Source: an uncultured Clostridium sp.
GTDB taxonomy: Bacteria > Bacillota > Clostridia > Lachnospirales > Lachnospiraceae
DNA length: 51,317 bases
Assembly: GCA_934438135.1 (NCBI GenBank)
Contig: CAKSBP010000025.1
Span: 1-51,317, forward strand
Direction of reading: 5' to 3'
In this document: in pieces, positions 1 through 7,839 of the stretch
How the letters are laid out: each line of letters starts with the position of its first letter
Position numbering within the stretch: position 1 is the stretch's first letter
Notes under the pieces: generated by a model
What the model saw: the letters and a program-made list of their open reading frames with translations, nothing else
Databases searched by the model: none
What the model was told of the DNA's origin: nothing
Made by a program: the position numbers and the translations under genes

Positions 1-154
1 TGAGAATAATATTTACTTTTCAATGTGCAATGCCAGTGTTTTGCCGGCATGATCACTCAAGATTCCGAGAGATCATACATTCATCCACCTATTACTCTTA
101 TCATAACACTAGAAACATTAGAAAACAATCCTAAATGCCAAAAACCTTTTCTTT

Positions 155-1720
155 CTATTCATTTTTAATATCCACATCAAACCAGAAAACAACACCATCT
201 TCTGTATTGTAAACACCGTAATCCCGGTTCAGTGATTTCATAATAGCACTAACAATAGACAAACCAATTCCATTTCCACCATAGGCTCTAGTCCTTGCCT
301 TATCGACTTTATAAAATTTAATCCAGATTTTCTCCAGTTCCTCTTCTGGAATGCATTTTCCTGTATTGAATACAAAAATTCTCAGCACATCTTCCCTGTT
401 TTCTGTTGTAATTCGAATAATTTTTTCTCCATCCACGTGATTCAGTGCATTGCTCACAAAGTTTGTAAAAACTTCTTCCGTCAGATATTCATCTGTCCAG
501 ACAAATAGTTCTTCCGGATGTTCAAATTCCAGCTTTACCTCTTTTTGTTGAAATAAAATTCCCGTATTTGCAAGCACGGACTTCATCATCTGAATAATAT
601 CAAAATGCTCAATCTGCACAAAATTATTTCCAAACTCAATCTGATTCAGTGTCAAAAGTTTTTTAACCATCTTATTCATTTTTCTTGCTTCATCTATAAT
701 AACTTCGCAGTAAAAGTCCCGGCTTTCCGGATCGTCATTTACATTTTCAACCAGACCTTCTGCATACCCCTGAATTAACGCAATCGGCGTTTTTAATTCA
801 TGGGAAACATTAGAAAGAAACTCTTTCCGCATCTCATCAATCTGCGTCTTCCGTTCATTATCCAGTTTTAATTCATTATTGGCCGTTTTTAGTTCCGAAA
901 TCGTATTTTCGAGCCGATCTGACAAGGTATTAATACTTTCTCCCAGTTTTCCAATTTCATCATCGCTTTTCACCTCATATTTTACTTCAAAATCCAAATC
1001 GGACATTTTCTTTGAAATATCGGCAAGAATCAGAATAGGGTTAGTAAAACGCCGGCTGATAAAGTACATGGCAATGACACCAATCAGACCTACAATTACC
1101 GCAACGTAAGCAAGAAAGGTATTGGTATTTTCAATGCTGTGCTGCATTCCTTCTAGATTGGAACGCATATAAATAATCGTATCCGCATCAATATATCCCA
1201 GCAATTCAATGTACTGGGATTTTATCGTACTGTCATATGTCTGATAAACATGATACTGTTCTTCTGATTTAAGACGTTTAATATCGCTGGTATCGCCTTC
1301 GTAACCTAGCAGGTTATTGACATGTCCTTTTAGTTCCTCTTTTGTATAACTATTAATAAACTGCGGATATTTGATGCTGTAAATGCCATCCATTTTTCCC
1401 GCCATAGTTACTCTGTTATTCTGAAATACATAGAGAGACAGCCCATAGTTTTCACTGAACTGATCCAACTTTGCAGTAAACACATCATTATACATATTAT
1501 GAGTCAACATATCACTTTCCGATTCCATCTCAATATAGAGAAGTTTTACCTGCTTATAAGTGCCTTCTAAAACGCCGATTTTACTGTTTTTATAATATTG
1601 GGGATAAAAGGTCAGATTCATCACCCACAAAAGTACAACAATCAAAAGCACAAGTCCGGTCAGAACTAATGTCAGCTTAATCCGAATAGATCCCTTAATT
1701 GACTTTAACTTCTCTTTCAC
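155..1720 (-). CDS. Membrane sensor histidine kinase (HAMP-HisKA-HATPase)
   Basis: Two-component sensor kinase of 521 residues that would autophosphorylate on His and pass the phosphate to the response regulator encoded just upstream. Visible: TM1 near residues 15-37, an extracytoplasmic sensor of about 165 residues, TM2 near 203-222, HAMP about 223-275, a HisKA motif NVSHELKTP with His307, and a C-terminal ATPase with the GGNGIGLSIV G-box. The start is a GTG whose G is shared with the TAG stop of the regulator gene (TAGTG, 1-bp overlap), so the pair is translationally coupled. The sensor region is not one I recognise, so the stimulus is unknown. No convincing terminator is seen in the 154 bp downstream to the window edge. 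Confidence 0.93.
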   Translation of the reverse strand: MKEKLKSIKGSIRIKLTLVLTGLVLLIVVLLWVMNLTFYPQYYKNSKIGVLEGTYKQVKLLYIEMESESDMLTHNMYNDVFTAKLDQFSENYGLSLYVFQNNRVTMAGKMDGIYSIKYPQFINSYTKEELKGHVNNLLGYEGDTSDIKRLKSEEQYHVYQTYDSTIKSQYIELLGYIDADTIIYMRSNLEGMQHSIENTNTFLAYVAVIVGLIGVIAMYFISRRFTNPILILADISKKMSDLDFEVKYEVKSDDEIGKLGESINTLSDRLENTISELKTANNELKLDNERKTQIDEMRKEFLSNVSHELKTPIALIQGYAEGLVENVNDDPESRDFYCEVIIDEARKMNKMVKKLLTLNQIEFGNNFVQIEHFDIIQMMKSVLANTGILFQQKEVKLEFEHPEELFVWTDEYLTEEVFTNFVSNALNHVDGEKIIRITTENREDVLRIFVFNTGKCIPEEELEKIWIKFYKVDKARTRAYGGNGIGLSIVSAIMKSLNRDYGVYNTEDGVVFWFDVDIKNE

Positions 1721-2397
1721 TAAGCATCCACCTCAAATTTATACCCCATTCCCCAGATGGTTTTAATGTAATTTCCTTTCTCTCCCATTTTGCTTCTCAG
1801 CTTCTTTACATGAGTATCAATTGTTCTGGCATCTCCAAAGTAATCGTAATTCCACACATTATTAAGAATTCTCTCTCTGGATAATGCAACGCCTTTATTT
1901 TCTACAAAGTAAGACAGTAGTTCAAATTCTTTGAAACTCAGCTCCACGGTTTTATTATCAATGGTTACTTCATGTGCTGTCCGATCTAAGACAATTCCTC
2001 CGATTTCAAACTTGTCCTCATCCAGTACGTTGGATCTTCTTAAAATAGCACCAACTCTGGCAACCAGAATTTTAGGGCTAAATGGCTTGGAAATATATTC
2101 ATCTGCACCTAAGTCAAATCCCTGCAGCTCATCCCGTTCATCTGATTTTGCTGTAAGCATAATAATCGGTACTTTCGAATACTGTCTAATTTCCCGGCAT
2201 ACCTGCCATCCATCCATTTTCGGCATCATAACATCCAATATAATCAATGCAATATCTTTCACTTTAAAAAAGATTTCTACTGCCTGTTCGCCATCCTCGG
2301 CTTCCAGCACTTCGTATTTCTGCTTTACCAGGAAATCCTTCACCAGTTTTCTCATACGGCTTTCATCATCTACAACAAGTATTTTTACTGATTCCAT
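1720..2397 (-). CDS. OmpR/PhoB-family response regulator
   Basis: DNA-binding response regulator of 225 residues, partner of the adjacent kinase. The receiver domain has the acidic pocket (VVDDE), the phospho-acceptor Asp in LIILDVMMPKMDG (about residue 55) and the K of ISKPF. The C-terminal winged helix carries the GDARTIDTHVKKLRSKMG recognition region typical of OmpR/PhoB. I place the start at the ATG ending at 2397 because AGGAG lies 8 nt upstream. An upstream in-frame GTG (2404-2406) is only 3 nt from the same AGGAG. Targets are unknown, and no neighbouring transporter or antibiotic-response gene indicates them. Confidence 0.93.
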   Translation of the reverse strand: MESVKILVVDDESRMRKLVKDFLVKQKYEVLEAEDGEQAVEIFFKVKDIALIILDVMMPKMDGWQVCREIRQYSKVPIIMLTAKSDERDELQGFDLGADEYISKPFSPKILVARVGAILRRSNVLDEDKFEIGGIVLDRTAHEVTIDNKTVELSFKEFELLSYFVENKGVALSRERILNNVWNYDYFGDARTIDTHVKKLRSKMGEKGNYIKTIWGMGYKFEVDA

Positions 2398-2444
2398 AAC
2401 ATCCACTCCTACTCTACAAAACTCGTACTGTTCCTTTTTCTTAT

Positions 2445-2474
2445 TTTATAATTTAAATGTGTTAAAAATGTGAA
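2445..2474 (-). promoter_or_regulatory. Possible promoter of the two-component operon
   Basis: On the minus strand TTCACA (2469-2474) is followed after 18 bp by TATAAA (2445-2450). The -35 is two mismatches from consensus, so this is a moderate call. No operator-like repeat is obvious. Confidence 0.4.
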
Positions 2475-2518
2475 TCTGTTCATATTTAGAATCTCCCTGT
2501 TTTTTCATTTTAAGGTTC

Positions 2519-2559
2519 AAAAAAGGACAGGAAGCTTATTTTTCTAAGACTTCCTGCCC
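2519..2559 (-). terminator. Rho-independent terminator of the DUF739-like gene
   Basis: Minus-strand transcript forms a roughly 14-bp stem (GGGCAGGAAGTCTTA / TAAGCTTCCTGTCC, one mismatch) with a GAAAAA loop, followed by a run of U. It starts about 20 bp past the stop at 2580 and would insulate the two-component operon. Confidence 0.88.
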
Positions 2560-2579
2560 TGACTATGTACATTGTAATT

Positions 2580-2804
2580 TTAGTTTTCCAAACTTGTTAC
2601 TGAAAAAAAATAAGCCGGTATATCAAGTGGATCCAGACCTAATAATTCAATAGACTTATTCATTTCATTCTGAGAGAACTCAAGCTTGCTGTTCAGCCGC
2701 TGGCTTAGGGAAACGCGTCCGATGCCCAGGGCTCTTGCAAAGTTTTCCTGTGTACCATATTTTTCCTTAATTTTACCTAATAACTTGCTGTAATTATACT
2801 TCAT
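2580..2804 (-). CDS. Small HTH protein, DUF739 / phage repressor-like
   Basis: A 74-residue single-domain DNA-binding protein. The opening (MKYNYSKLLGKIKEKYGTQ), the helix-turn-helix core ENFARALGIGRVSLSQRLN and the tail DPLDIPAYFF fit the phage-associated DUF739 family. The ATG ending at 2804 is chosen because AGAGGTGATAGC precedes it; a longer frame to 2855 would begin inside the promoter. It is divergent from the XRE-type gene at 2981, an arrangement like cI/cro pairs, although no other phage gene is present. An inverted repeat (AGTTTAG-4-CTAAACT) between its promoter and start is a likely autoregulatory operator. Confidence 0.85.
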   Translation of the reverse strand: MKYNYSKLLGKIKEKYGTQENFARALGIGRVSLSQRLNSKLEFSQNEMNKSIELLGLDPLDIPAYFFSVTSLEN

Positions 2805-2821
2805 GCTATCACCTCTTTTCA

Positions 2822-2839
2822 AGTTTAGTTTCCTAAACT
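2822..2839. promoter_or_regulatory. Operator-like inverted repeat
   Basis: Perfect 7-bp arms AGTTTAG and CTAAACT separated by TTTC, immediately downstream of the -10 of the minus-strand gene. The position suggests repression by one of the two HTH proteins. A similar AGTTTTCCAAACT sequence recurs at the 3' end of that gene near 2582-2595. Confidence 0.6.
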
Positions 2840-2845
2840 GTATAA

Positions 2846-2874
2846 ATATTATCATAATCTTACATATTTGTCAA
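2846..2874 (-). promoter_or_regulatory. Promoter of the DUF739-like gene
   Basis: Minus strand TTGACA, 17-bp spacer, TAATAT, ahead of the operator and the AGAGGTGATAG ribosome site. Strong sigma-A match. Confidence 0.75.
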
Positions 2875-2920
2875 CCAGTATTCAGAATGTGATAGAATCT
2901 TATGCATTTCTACATTTTGG

Positions 2921-2949
2921 TTGATTATTCCGAATCAATATGGTAGTAT
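2921..2949 (+). promoter_or_regulatory. Promoter with overlapping palindrome, XRE gene
   Basis: TTGATT (2921-2926), 17-bp spacer, TAGTAT (2944-2949). The -35 is one arm of a perfect inverted repeat, TTGATT-6-AATCAA (2921-2938), so a repressor bound there would block polymerase. Confidence 0.65.
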
Positions 2950-2980
2950 TAGGAAAGGTTATGTTGAAAGGAGTTAATCG

Positions 2981-3376
2981 ATGGGCATCATAGCAGAAAG
3001 AATTCGTACAGCCATGAATCTCAGACATATGCGTCAGGTTGATATCATTCAACAGACTGGCATTAACAAGGGTTCTTTAAGTTCTTATTTATCCGGTAAA
3101 TACATACCAAAGCAAAATAATATTTTTCTACTTGCAAAGGCATTGCGAGTAAATGAATCCTGGCTTATGGGTCATGATGTTCCTATGGAACTTATGGATG
3201 ATTCGCAGATAGATCAGATTTATGTAAACGAATCAAAAGATAACTATCATACAAAAGAAGAACTACAGCTGCTCTCCTATTACCAGCTGTTAAATGCCAC
3301 AGGAAAAGCGGAAGCCCTGAAACGGGTACATGAACTTACATGTATTGATACATATACAACGGATAAAGAACAATAG
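2981..3376 (+). CDS. XRE-family HTH transcriptional regulator
   Basis: A 131-residue regulator with an N-terminal Cro/CI-type helix-turn-helix (RHMRQVDIIQQTGINKGSLSSYLSGKYIPKQNNIFLLAKALRVNESWLMG, split roughly at residues 18-66) followed by a short acidic and helical tail with no peptidase domain. It therefore resembles the DNA-binding half of CI/LexA-like repressors without autocleavage. The start is supported by GAAAGGAG 7 nt upstream. It is one of the few plus-strand genes. Its divergent partner and paired operators suggest a small bistable switch, but the controlled genes are not evident. Confidence 0.88.
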   Translation: MGIIAERIRTAMNLRHMRQVDIIQQTGINKGSLSSYLSGKYIPKQNNIFLLAKALRVNESWLMGHDVPMELMDDSQIDQIYVNESKDNYHTKEELQLLSYYQLLNATGKAEALKRVHELTCIDTYTTDKEQ

Positions 3377-3380
3377 AAGG

Positions 3381-3416
3381 AAGGATTACTGTCTTTTGAG
3401 GTAGTAATCCTTTTTT
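3381..3416 (+). terminator. Rho-independent terminator of the XRE gene
   Basis: Perfect 10-bp stem AAGGATTACT / AGTAATCCTT with a 12-nt loop, followed by TTTTTT, starting 4 bp after the stop codon. Confidence 0.92.
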
Positions 3417-3502
3417 CGTCATTCTTTTTAGGAAGAACGTGGGGAATTTTATAAATATTCGTCTTCTAATAGCGAAATGTAAAAAAATTACTGTTTTTAT
3501 AG

Positions 3503-3571
3503 TTGACATTTTCTGGAAATATGATAGAATAAAACTAGTCTAGAATAAAACTAGTCAAGGAACCGGTTCCT
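3503..3571 (+). promoter_or_regulatory. Promoter with tandem repeat and palindromic operator
   Basis: TTGACA (3503-3508), 16-bp spacer, TAGAAT (3525-3530). The -10 begins a 16-bp sequence TAGAATAAAACTAGTC that is duplicated exactly (3525-3540 and 3541-3556), each copy holding the palindrome ACTAGT. Right after it lies a perfect 14-bp palindrome AGGAACCGGTTCCT (3558-3571), in the expected 5' UTR. This is strong circumstantial evidence for tight regulation of the next gene. Confidence 0.7.
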
Positions 3572-3611
3572 AATACTAAATTAATATTTTTACTTTGAAA
3601 GGAGAATATTT

Positions 3612-3839
3612 ATGATATCAAATGCCAGAGATAATAAAACAATACAATTTAAGATTCCAGTAACACAATTTTATATGCTCTGTATTGCCGTAGAATCACT
3701 ATACGCAGCAAACTTAGAAACTTTTTCCGGAAATGAGATTGCTGATCTAGAGAGTCTATTAGATATGCTGATGCCTGGGAAACAGGAATGCAAGACCGTA
3801 GCAGTAAAACCTGTGAAGTTAGAGACTGCCTGGGCCTGA
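3612..3839 (+). CDS. Small protein of unknown function
   Basis: A 75-residue soluble protein I do not recognise. It has no signal peptide or membrane segment. It starts with a basic/polar stretch, has a hydrophobic middle (VTQFYMLCIAVESLYAANL) and an acidic helix (GNEIADLESLLDMLMPG). AAAGGAG lies 7 nt before the ATG, and codon use looks ordinary. It is monocistronic, with a promoter and palindromic operator just upstream and the dispersed repeat just downstream, so it is probably genuinely expressed and regulated rather than a spurious frame. Confidence 0.7.
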   Translation: MISNARDNKTIQFKIPVTQFYMLCIAVESLYAANLETFSGNEIADLESLLDMLMPGKQECKTVAVKPVKLETAWA

Positions 3840-3914
3840 CTACAATTCTATTATTTTCTCTTATATTATTCTACGATATGCTAGGGCAGAAATGGGGTTG
3901 TTATACTAAAATAC

Positions 3915-3949
3915 GATATGCCCCTTGTCAAGTAGACAGGATAAATATC
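3915..3949. repeat. 35-bp imperfect palindrome, left copy
   Basis: The core TGTC-AAGTA-GACA is flanked by GATAT and ATATC. The same 35 bp occur inverted at 42676-42710 with 34 of 35 positions identical. The element is intergenic in both places. It resembles a dispersed palindromic repeat rather than a promoter, since TTGACA in it is not followed by a correctly spaced -10. Confidence 0.8.
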
Positions 3950-3963
3950 TAAAACAATTTATT

Positions 3964-4012
3964 AGGAAGTGTCGCTTTAGCGATTTTTTTAAATCACTAA
4001 AGCGACACTCCT
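3964..4012. repeat. Long near-perfect inverted repeat (hairpin)
   Basis: Two arms of about 22 bp around a 4-nt T-rich loop; the outer part AGTGTCGCTTTAG pairs with CTAAAGCGACACT. There is one mismatch, which is a G-U pair if the minus strand is transcribed, and one bulge. No U-tract follows on either strand, so a simple terminator is unlikely. It sits between the 75-residue gene and the tmRNA terminator. Confidence 0.75.
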
Positions 4013-4065
4013 ATTTCCCAGTATTATAATTTTTTTGTTTCAACACAAAATGCAACATAAAAAAT

Positions 4066-4091
4066 AAAACGCCAGTAAATACTAGCGTTTT
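4066..4091 (-). terminator. Rho-independent terminator of ssrA
   Basis: Minus strand AAAACGCTAGTA-TTTACTGGCGTTTTATTTTT: an inverted repeat 5 bp beyond the tmRNA 3' end, followed by a U-rich tract. Confidence 0.85.
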
Positions 4092-4095
4092 ACGA

Positions 4096-4431
4096 TGGAG
4101 TAGACGGGAGTCGAACCCGTGTCCAAAAGCCCATTCATTGTACTTCTACTATCATAGTCCGTTCTTTGACATTCCCTCTACCGGGCGAAAACGAACATCC
4201 TTCCGGCTTCAGTAGCTTCATAATACGCCCGTATGCTCAAAGCTTTGCATACGTCGTTTCCTACATAGTCGATGCCTGAGTTTAGAGTGTAGGTGCTGCT
4301 AAATCAGACAGCAGCCACTAGGCTGCGTAAGCTAAATTATCTTCAGCGTTTAATTTTAATTTGCCATTTGACGCATAGCATGCGGATAGCTTCTCCAACT
4401 TCAAGACCCCTGTCGAAACCTTTACTACCCC
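4096..4431 (-). ncRNA. ssrA: tmRNA (transfer-messenger RNA)
   Basis: The 5' end GGGGTAG pairs with 3' CTACTCC to make the acceptor stem, with discriminator A at 4096. The T-arm GGGTTCGACTCCC lies near the 3' end and the 5' GGTTTCGAC segment is typical of tmRNA. The tag reading frame (4318-4365 on the minus strand) reads GKLKLNAEDNLAYAA and then TAG; the resume codon is inferred to be GGC. The gene does not encode the terminal CCA (the genome has TCG), so CCA must be added after processing. It rescues stalled ribosomes with SmpB, whose gene lies just upstream in the same direction. Confidence 0.95.
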
Positions 4432-4483
4432 GAATCAGTTGTTTGAAAGTTGGTCAGGCATACTACCGCCTGAACGTGCTACT

Positions 4484-4512
4484 ACTTTACCATATAATAT
4501 TTCATTTGTCAA
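4484..4512 (-). promoter_or_regulatory. ssrA promoter
   Basis: Minus strand TTGACA (4507-4512), 17-bp spacer, TAAAGT (4484-4489). This gives a precursor leader of about 45 nt before the mature tmRNA end at 4431. Confidence 0.6.
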
Positions 4513-4636
4513 GCAGACAGAAATCGGAAATTGTAAAAAGTCCAGCCATATGAAACCATTCTATCCATAATGTAGATTCTGACTGATTATGAATGGCATG
4601 GCTGAACTAATAAAAACTTCTATCTGCCTGTATTTT

Positions 4637-5101
4637 TTATAAATTACGAACTTTAAAGTTTCGTTCTGCCTCACGGCGCTGATCCTTTTTCGCAATATCC
4701 TGGCGCTTATCATAAAGTTTTTTACCTCTTGCCAGACCAAGTTCTACTTTCACCAGACTTCCAGATAAATAGACATTTAACGGAACCAGAGTATAACCCT
4801 GCTGTGCAATCTTACCTGAGATTTTATTAATCTCATACTTATGAAGAAGCAGTTTTCGAATACGAAGTGGATCCTTATTAAAAATATTGCCCTTTTCGTA
4901 AGGACTGATATGCATATTATAAATAACCACTTCACCCTTTTCAATACGTACAAAAGATTCCTTAATGCTGCATCTTCCCATACGCAGAGATTTCACCTCA
5001 GTACCATGAAGCGCAATACCGGCTTCATAAGTATCCTCGATAAAATAATCATGACGCGCTTTTTTATTATTTGCGATCAGTTTTCTTGTCTTTTCTGCCA
5101 T
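4637..5101 (-). CDS. smpB: SsrA-binding protein SmpB
   Basis: 154 residues, the normal family length. SmpB binds the tRNA-like domain of tmRNA and delivers it to stalled ribosomes. Recognisable family sequence includes NNKKARHDYFIEDTYEAGI at the start, LHGTEVKSLR, INKISGKIAQQGYTLVPL and the basic tail KKLYDKRQDIAKKDQRREAERN. It follows rnr by 2 bp and precedes ssrA, the standard Firmicute trans-translation and RNA-decay grouping. Confidence 0.98.
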   Translation of the reverse strand: MAEKTRKLIANNKKARHDYFIEDTYEAGIALHGTEVKSLRMGRCSIKESFVRIEKGEVVIYNMHISPYEKGNIFNKDPLRIRKLLLHKYEINKISGKIAQQGYTLVPLNVYLSGSLVKVELGLARGKKLYDKRQDIAKKDQRREAERNFKVRNL

Positions 5102-5103
5102 AC

Positions 5104-7359
5104 TTACTCTCCTGACTTGTCATTCTCATCCTGTGCTGCTGATTCTTCTCTCACAACAACAGTCTTTTTCTTTCTCCGTCCGTTCTTCTTACGATCCCTC
5201 GCTTTGTAAGGAACGGCATCTTCTTCCACGCTATCACCAGGAAGTTCAAAATCGATAGTCTTTAGCATCTTATCTACGCCTGCTACTTCAACTGTAATGG
5301 TCTCACCAAGATTATAAGTCTTGTTTGTATGCTCTCCAACCATGACGTATTTTTCTTCATCGTAGTAATAGTAATCGTCTCTTAATGAAGTTACACGAAC
5401 CATTCCTTCAATTGTGTTTGGAAGTTCCACATACATTCCCCAGGTATTCATTCCAGAAATAACACCTTCGAATGTTTCCCCAATAAAGTCAGCCATATAT
5501 TCTGCCTTCTTCATCTTTTCCACTTCACGCTCTGCCTCATCCGCTCTTCTCTCCATCATACTGGAATGCAATGCAACTTCCGGCAGTATTCTATTATAAT
5601 GGCTGACTCTCTTTTCGGAAAGTCCGGAACGAAGATTTTCTTTAATAATACGGTGAATCTGTAAATCCGGATAGCGACGTATTGGAGATGTAAAATGACA
5701 ATAGTATTTGGCAGCCAGACCAAAATGTCCTTCTCCGTCTACCGTATATTTTGCCTGTTTCATGGAACGAAGAGTTAATCTGCTGATTAAGGCTTCTTCT
5801 GGTGTTCCTTCTATCTTCTCAATTAATTTCTGCAATTCTTTTGGATGAATTTCATCCTGTGACATTTTAATGGTATAACCAAAATTATTAATGAAAATGC
5901 CCAGCTTCATAATCTTCTCCGGATCTGGATTCTCATGGGTACGGTAAATAAATGGAAGTTCCTGCCAGAAATAATCTTCCGCAATGGTTTCATTGGCAAT
6001 CAGCATAAAATCTTCAATGATTTTCGTGGCTGTATTTCTTTCATATGCCTTAACCTCAATCGGTCTTCCCTGCTCATCCAGAATAATCTTGCTTTCTGGA
6101 AAATCAAAATCAATGGAACCACGTTTTCTTCTTCTTTCACGAAGAAGTTTTGCCAAGTCTTCCATACGTTCGAACATTGGAATCAACTCTTCGTATTCTT
6201 TGCATTCATCTGGATCATGATCCTCTAAAATCTTTTTCACACTTGTATAAGACATTCTTCGGCTTACATTTACAACTGTTTCTGCAATCTTATGGCCGAC
6301 TACGTTTCCTTTAGAATCAATGTCCATAAAGCAGCTTAATGCAAGACGGTCTACACCAGCATTTAAAGAACAAATTCCATTTGAAAGTGCATGTGGAAGC
6401 ATTGGAATCACACGATCGACCAGATAAATACTGGTTCCACGCTTTAACGCCTCTTTATCAAGAGGAGAATTTTCCGTTACATAATTCGTAACATCTGCGA
6501 TATGAACTCCTAATTTGTAAATATCTCCTTCCTTCGTTAAAGTAATGGCATCATCTAAATCTTTTGCGTCTTCTCCATCAATGGTAACCATCTGCCAGTC
6601 ACGAATATCCATACGTCCGGCCCAGTCCTTGGAAGTAACTTCAGAAGGAATTCCTTCCACCTGTCTCATAACCTCTTCCGGATATTCTTCCGGCAGTCCA
6701 AAGGCCTTTACAATAGACATAATATCAACACCAGGATCATTGATATGCCCGATAATTTCAATAACTTTTCCTTCCGGCTTCTTATCTTTACCTCCATAAT
6801 TCGTAATCTCAACGACTACCTTATGACCACTGACAGCACCTTTCGTCTGTGATTTTGGAATGTAAATATCCTTGCCAAAACGCTGGTTATCTGCAATCAC
6901 AAAACCAAAATTTCTACTCTTGGCAAAGGTTCCAACGACAGTAGCAGTTCCACGTTCTACGATTCCAACGATTTTTCCTTCTCTTCGCTTTCCCGTCTTT
7001 TGCTCTAATACCTGAACCTGAACTATATCTCCATGAAGTGCTCCTTTCGTTGCACTCTCTGGCACGAAAATGTCCTCATCTTCACCTTCTACACGAACAA
7101 ACCCAAATCCTTTCTGCGTACCAATATAACTGCCCACCTTTACACTATCCTTGGCAACACTAAATTTCCCCTTTACGTCAATGGAAATTTTTCCTTCTGC
7201 AATCAATGCCTCTAATACTTCTCGTAAATCTTCTTTCTCTGCTCTTGGAACCTGCAGTATGTTTACCATCTCTTTGAATTTGAGTGGCTTGTACTCTTTA
7301 TCGAGCATATATTCATAAACTAACCTTTTCTTTTCTTCCAAAATTATTTTATCTAACAT
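5104..7359 (-). CDS. rnr: Ribonuclease R
   Basis: A 751-residue 3'-5' exoribonuclease of the RNB family that degrades structured RNA and works with the tmRNA system. Domain order: N-terminal winged helix, cold-shock-like OB domains, the RNB catalytic core with the acidic motif DGEDAKDLDDAITL, an S1 domain near residues 620-700 and a lysine/arginine-rich tail. The start at 7359 (MLDKIIL) is preferred over an in-frame ATG at 7377 because GGAG lies 7 nt before it. It forms a unit with smpB (2-bp gap). Confidence 0.97.
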   Translation of the reverse strand: MLDKIILEEKKRLVYEYMLDKEYKPLKFKEMVNILQVPRAEKEDLREVLEALIAEGKISIDVKGKFSVAKDSVKVGSYIGTQKGFGFVRVEGEDEDIFVPESATKGALHGDIVQVQVLEQKTGKRREGKIVGIVERGTATVVGTFAKSRNFGFVIADNQRFGKDIYIPKSQTKGAVSGHKVVVEITNYGGKDKKPEGKVIEIIGHINDPGVDIMSIVKAFGLPEEYPEEVMRQVEGIPSEVTSKDWAGRMDIRDWQMVTIDGEDAKDLDDAITLTKEGDIYKLGVHIADVTNYVTENSPLDKEALKRGTSIYLVDRVIPMLPHALSNGICSLNAGVDRLALSCFMDIDSKGNVVGHKIAETVVNVSRRMSYTSVKKILEDHDPDECKEYEELIPMFERMEDLAKLLRERRRKRGSIDFDFPESKIILDEQGRPIEVKAYERNTATKIIEDFMLIANETIAEDYFWQELPFIYRTHENPDPEKIMKLGIFINNFGYTIKMSQDEIHPKELQKLIEKIEGTPEEALISRLTLRSMKQAKYTVDGEGHFGLAAKYYCHFTSPIRRYPDLQIHRIIKENLRSGLSEKRVSHYNRILPEVALHSSMMERRADEAEREVEKMKKAEYMADFIGETFEGVISGMNTWGMYVELPNTIEGMVRVTSLRDDYYYYDEEKYVMVGEHTNKTYNLGETITVEVAGVDKMLKTIDFELPGDSVEEDAVPYKARDRKKNGRRKKKTVVVREESAAQDENDKSGE

Positions 7360-7397
7360 CCACATTCTCCATTTCATCCCAGTTTATTGTTAATAAT

Positions 7398-7406
7398 AGT
7401 ATACCA
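7398..7406 (-). promoter_or_regulatory. Extended -10 promoter of rnr-smpB
   Basis: Minus strand TGGTATACT fits an extended -10 (TGn-TATACT). A TTGATA lies 21 bp upstream, too far for a normal -35. Confidence 0.45.
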
Positions 7407-7490
7407 CACAAAATCGGAAATAACTATCAAGTTTTTGACAGATTTGTATATTTCTTTATGTAAGCTGCATCTAAATTTAGCTTAAATGTA

Positions 7491-7519
7491 AAAAAGGACT
7501 GTCATCTCTGACAATCCTT
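7491..7519 (-). terminator. Rho-independent terminator of secG
   Basis: Minus strand AAGGATTGTCA-GAGA-TGACAGTCCTT: 11-bp arms with one mismatch, followed by T5. Confidence 0.9.
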
Positions 7520-7543
7520 ATTCTAGCTTAACCTTTTGGTCTA

Positions 7544-7783
7544 CTACCAGTTCATGCATAATAATGCGGAAATGATGATAAATAAAGCTGATAGAACTCT
7601 TGTTGTATTTACTAAAGCGCCTTCCATGGAACGGCCTTTATTTTTACCCCAATAACTTTCAGCTGCACCACTGATACTGCCTGATAAACCTGCTGATTTA
7701 CCTTCCTGCATCATTACGACTACTGTCAGTGCAATACAAATTAAAACATATATAATTGATACGATAGAACGTAACCAAGTCAT
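7544..7783 (-). CDS. secG: Protein translocase subunit SecG
   Basis: 79 residues with two membrane helices (about 4-25 and 57-76) joined by the conserved loop MMQEGKSAGLSGSISGAAESYWGKNKGRS. This is the hallmark of SecG, the accessory subunit of the SecYEG channel. GGAGG lies 6-7 nt before the ATG. It has its own promoter and terminator between gpmI and rnr, a common Clostridia arrangement. Confidence 0.96.
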   Translation of the reverse strand: MTWLRSIVSIIYVLICIALTVVVMMQEGKSAGLSGSISGAAESYWGKNKGRSMEGALVNTTRVLSALFIIISALLCMNW

Positions 7784-7810
7784 ACCTACACCTCCAATAC
7801 TCGTGTATTA

Positions 7811-7824
7811 TTCGAATATTCGAA
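7811..7824. promoter_or_regulatory. Perfect 14-bp palindrome in the secG leader
   Basis: TTCGAATATTCGAA is self-complementary and lies just downstream of the predicted secG start of transcription, the place of a repressor operator. The binding protein is unknown. Confidence 0.5.
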
Positions 7825-7839
7825 CATATTTGTACAAGT

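Noticed and set aside
3921..3940. TTGACA within the dispersed repeat as a promoter -35
   Set aside because: There is no -10 at 16-18 bp spacing in either copy, and the surrounding 35 bp is conserved as a palindrome instead.
4293..4553. Plus-strand open frame of 86 codons
   Set aside because: It lies antisense across the tmRNA and its promoter, has no ribosome site, and its sequence is explained by the ssrA gene.
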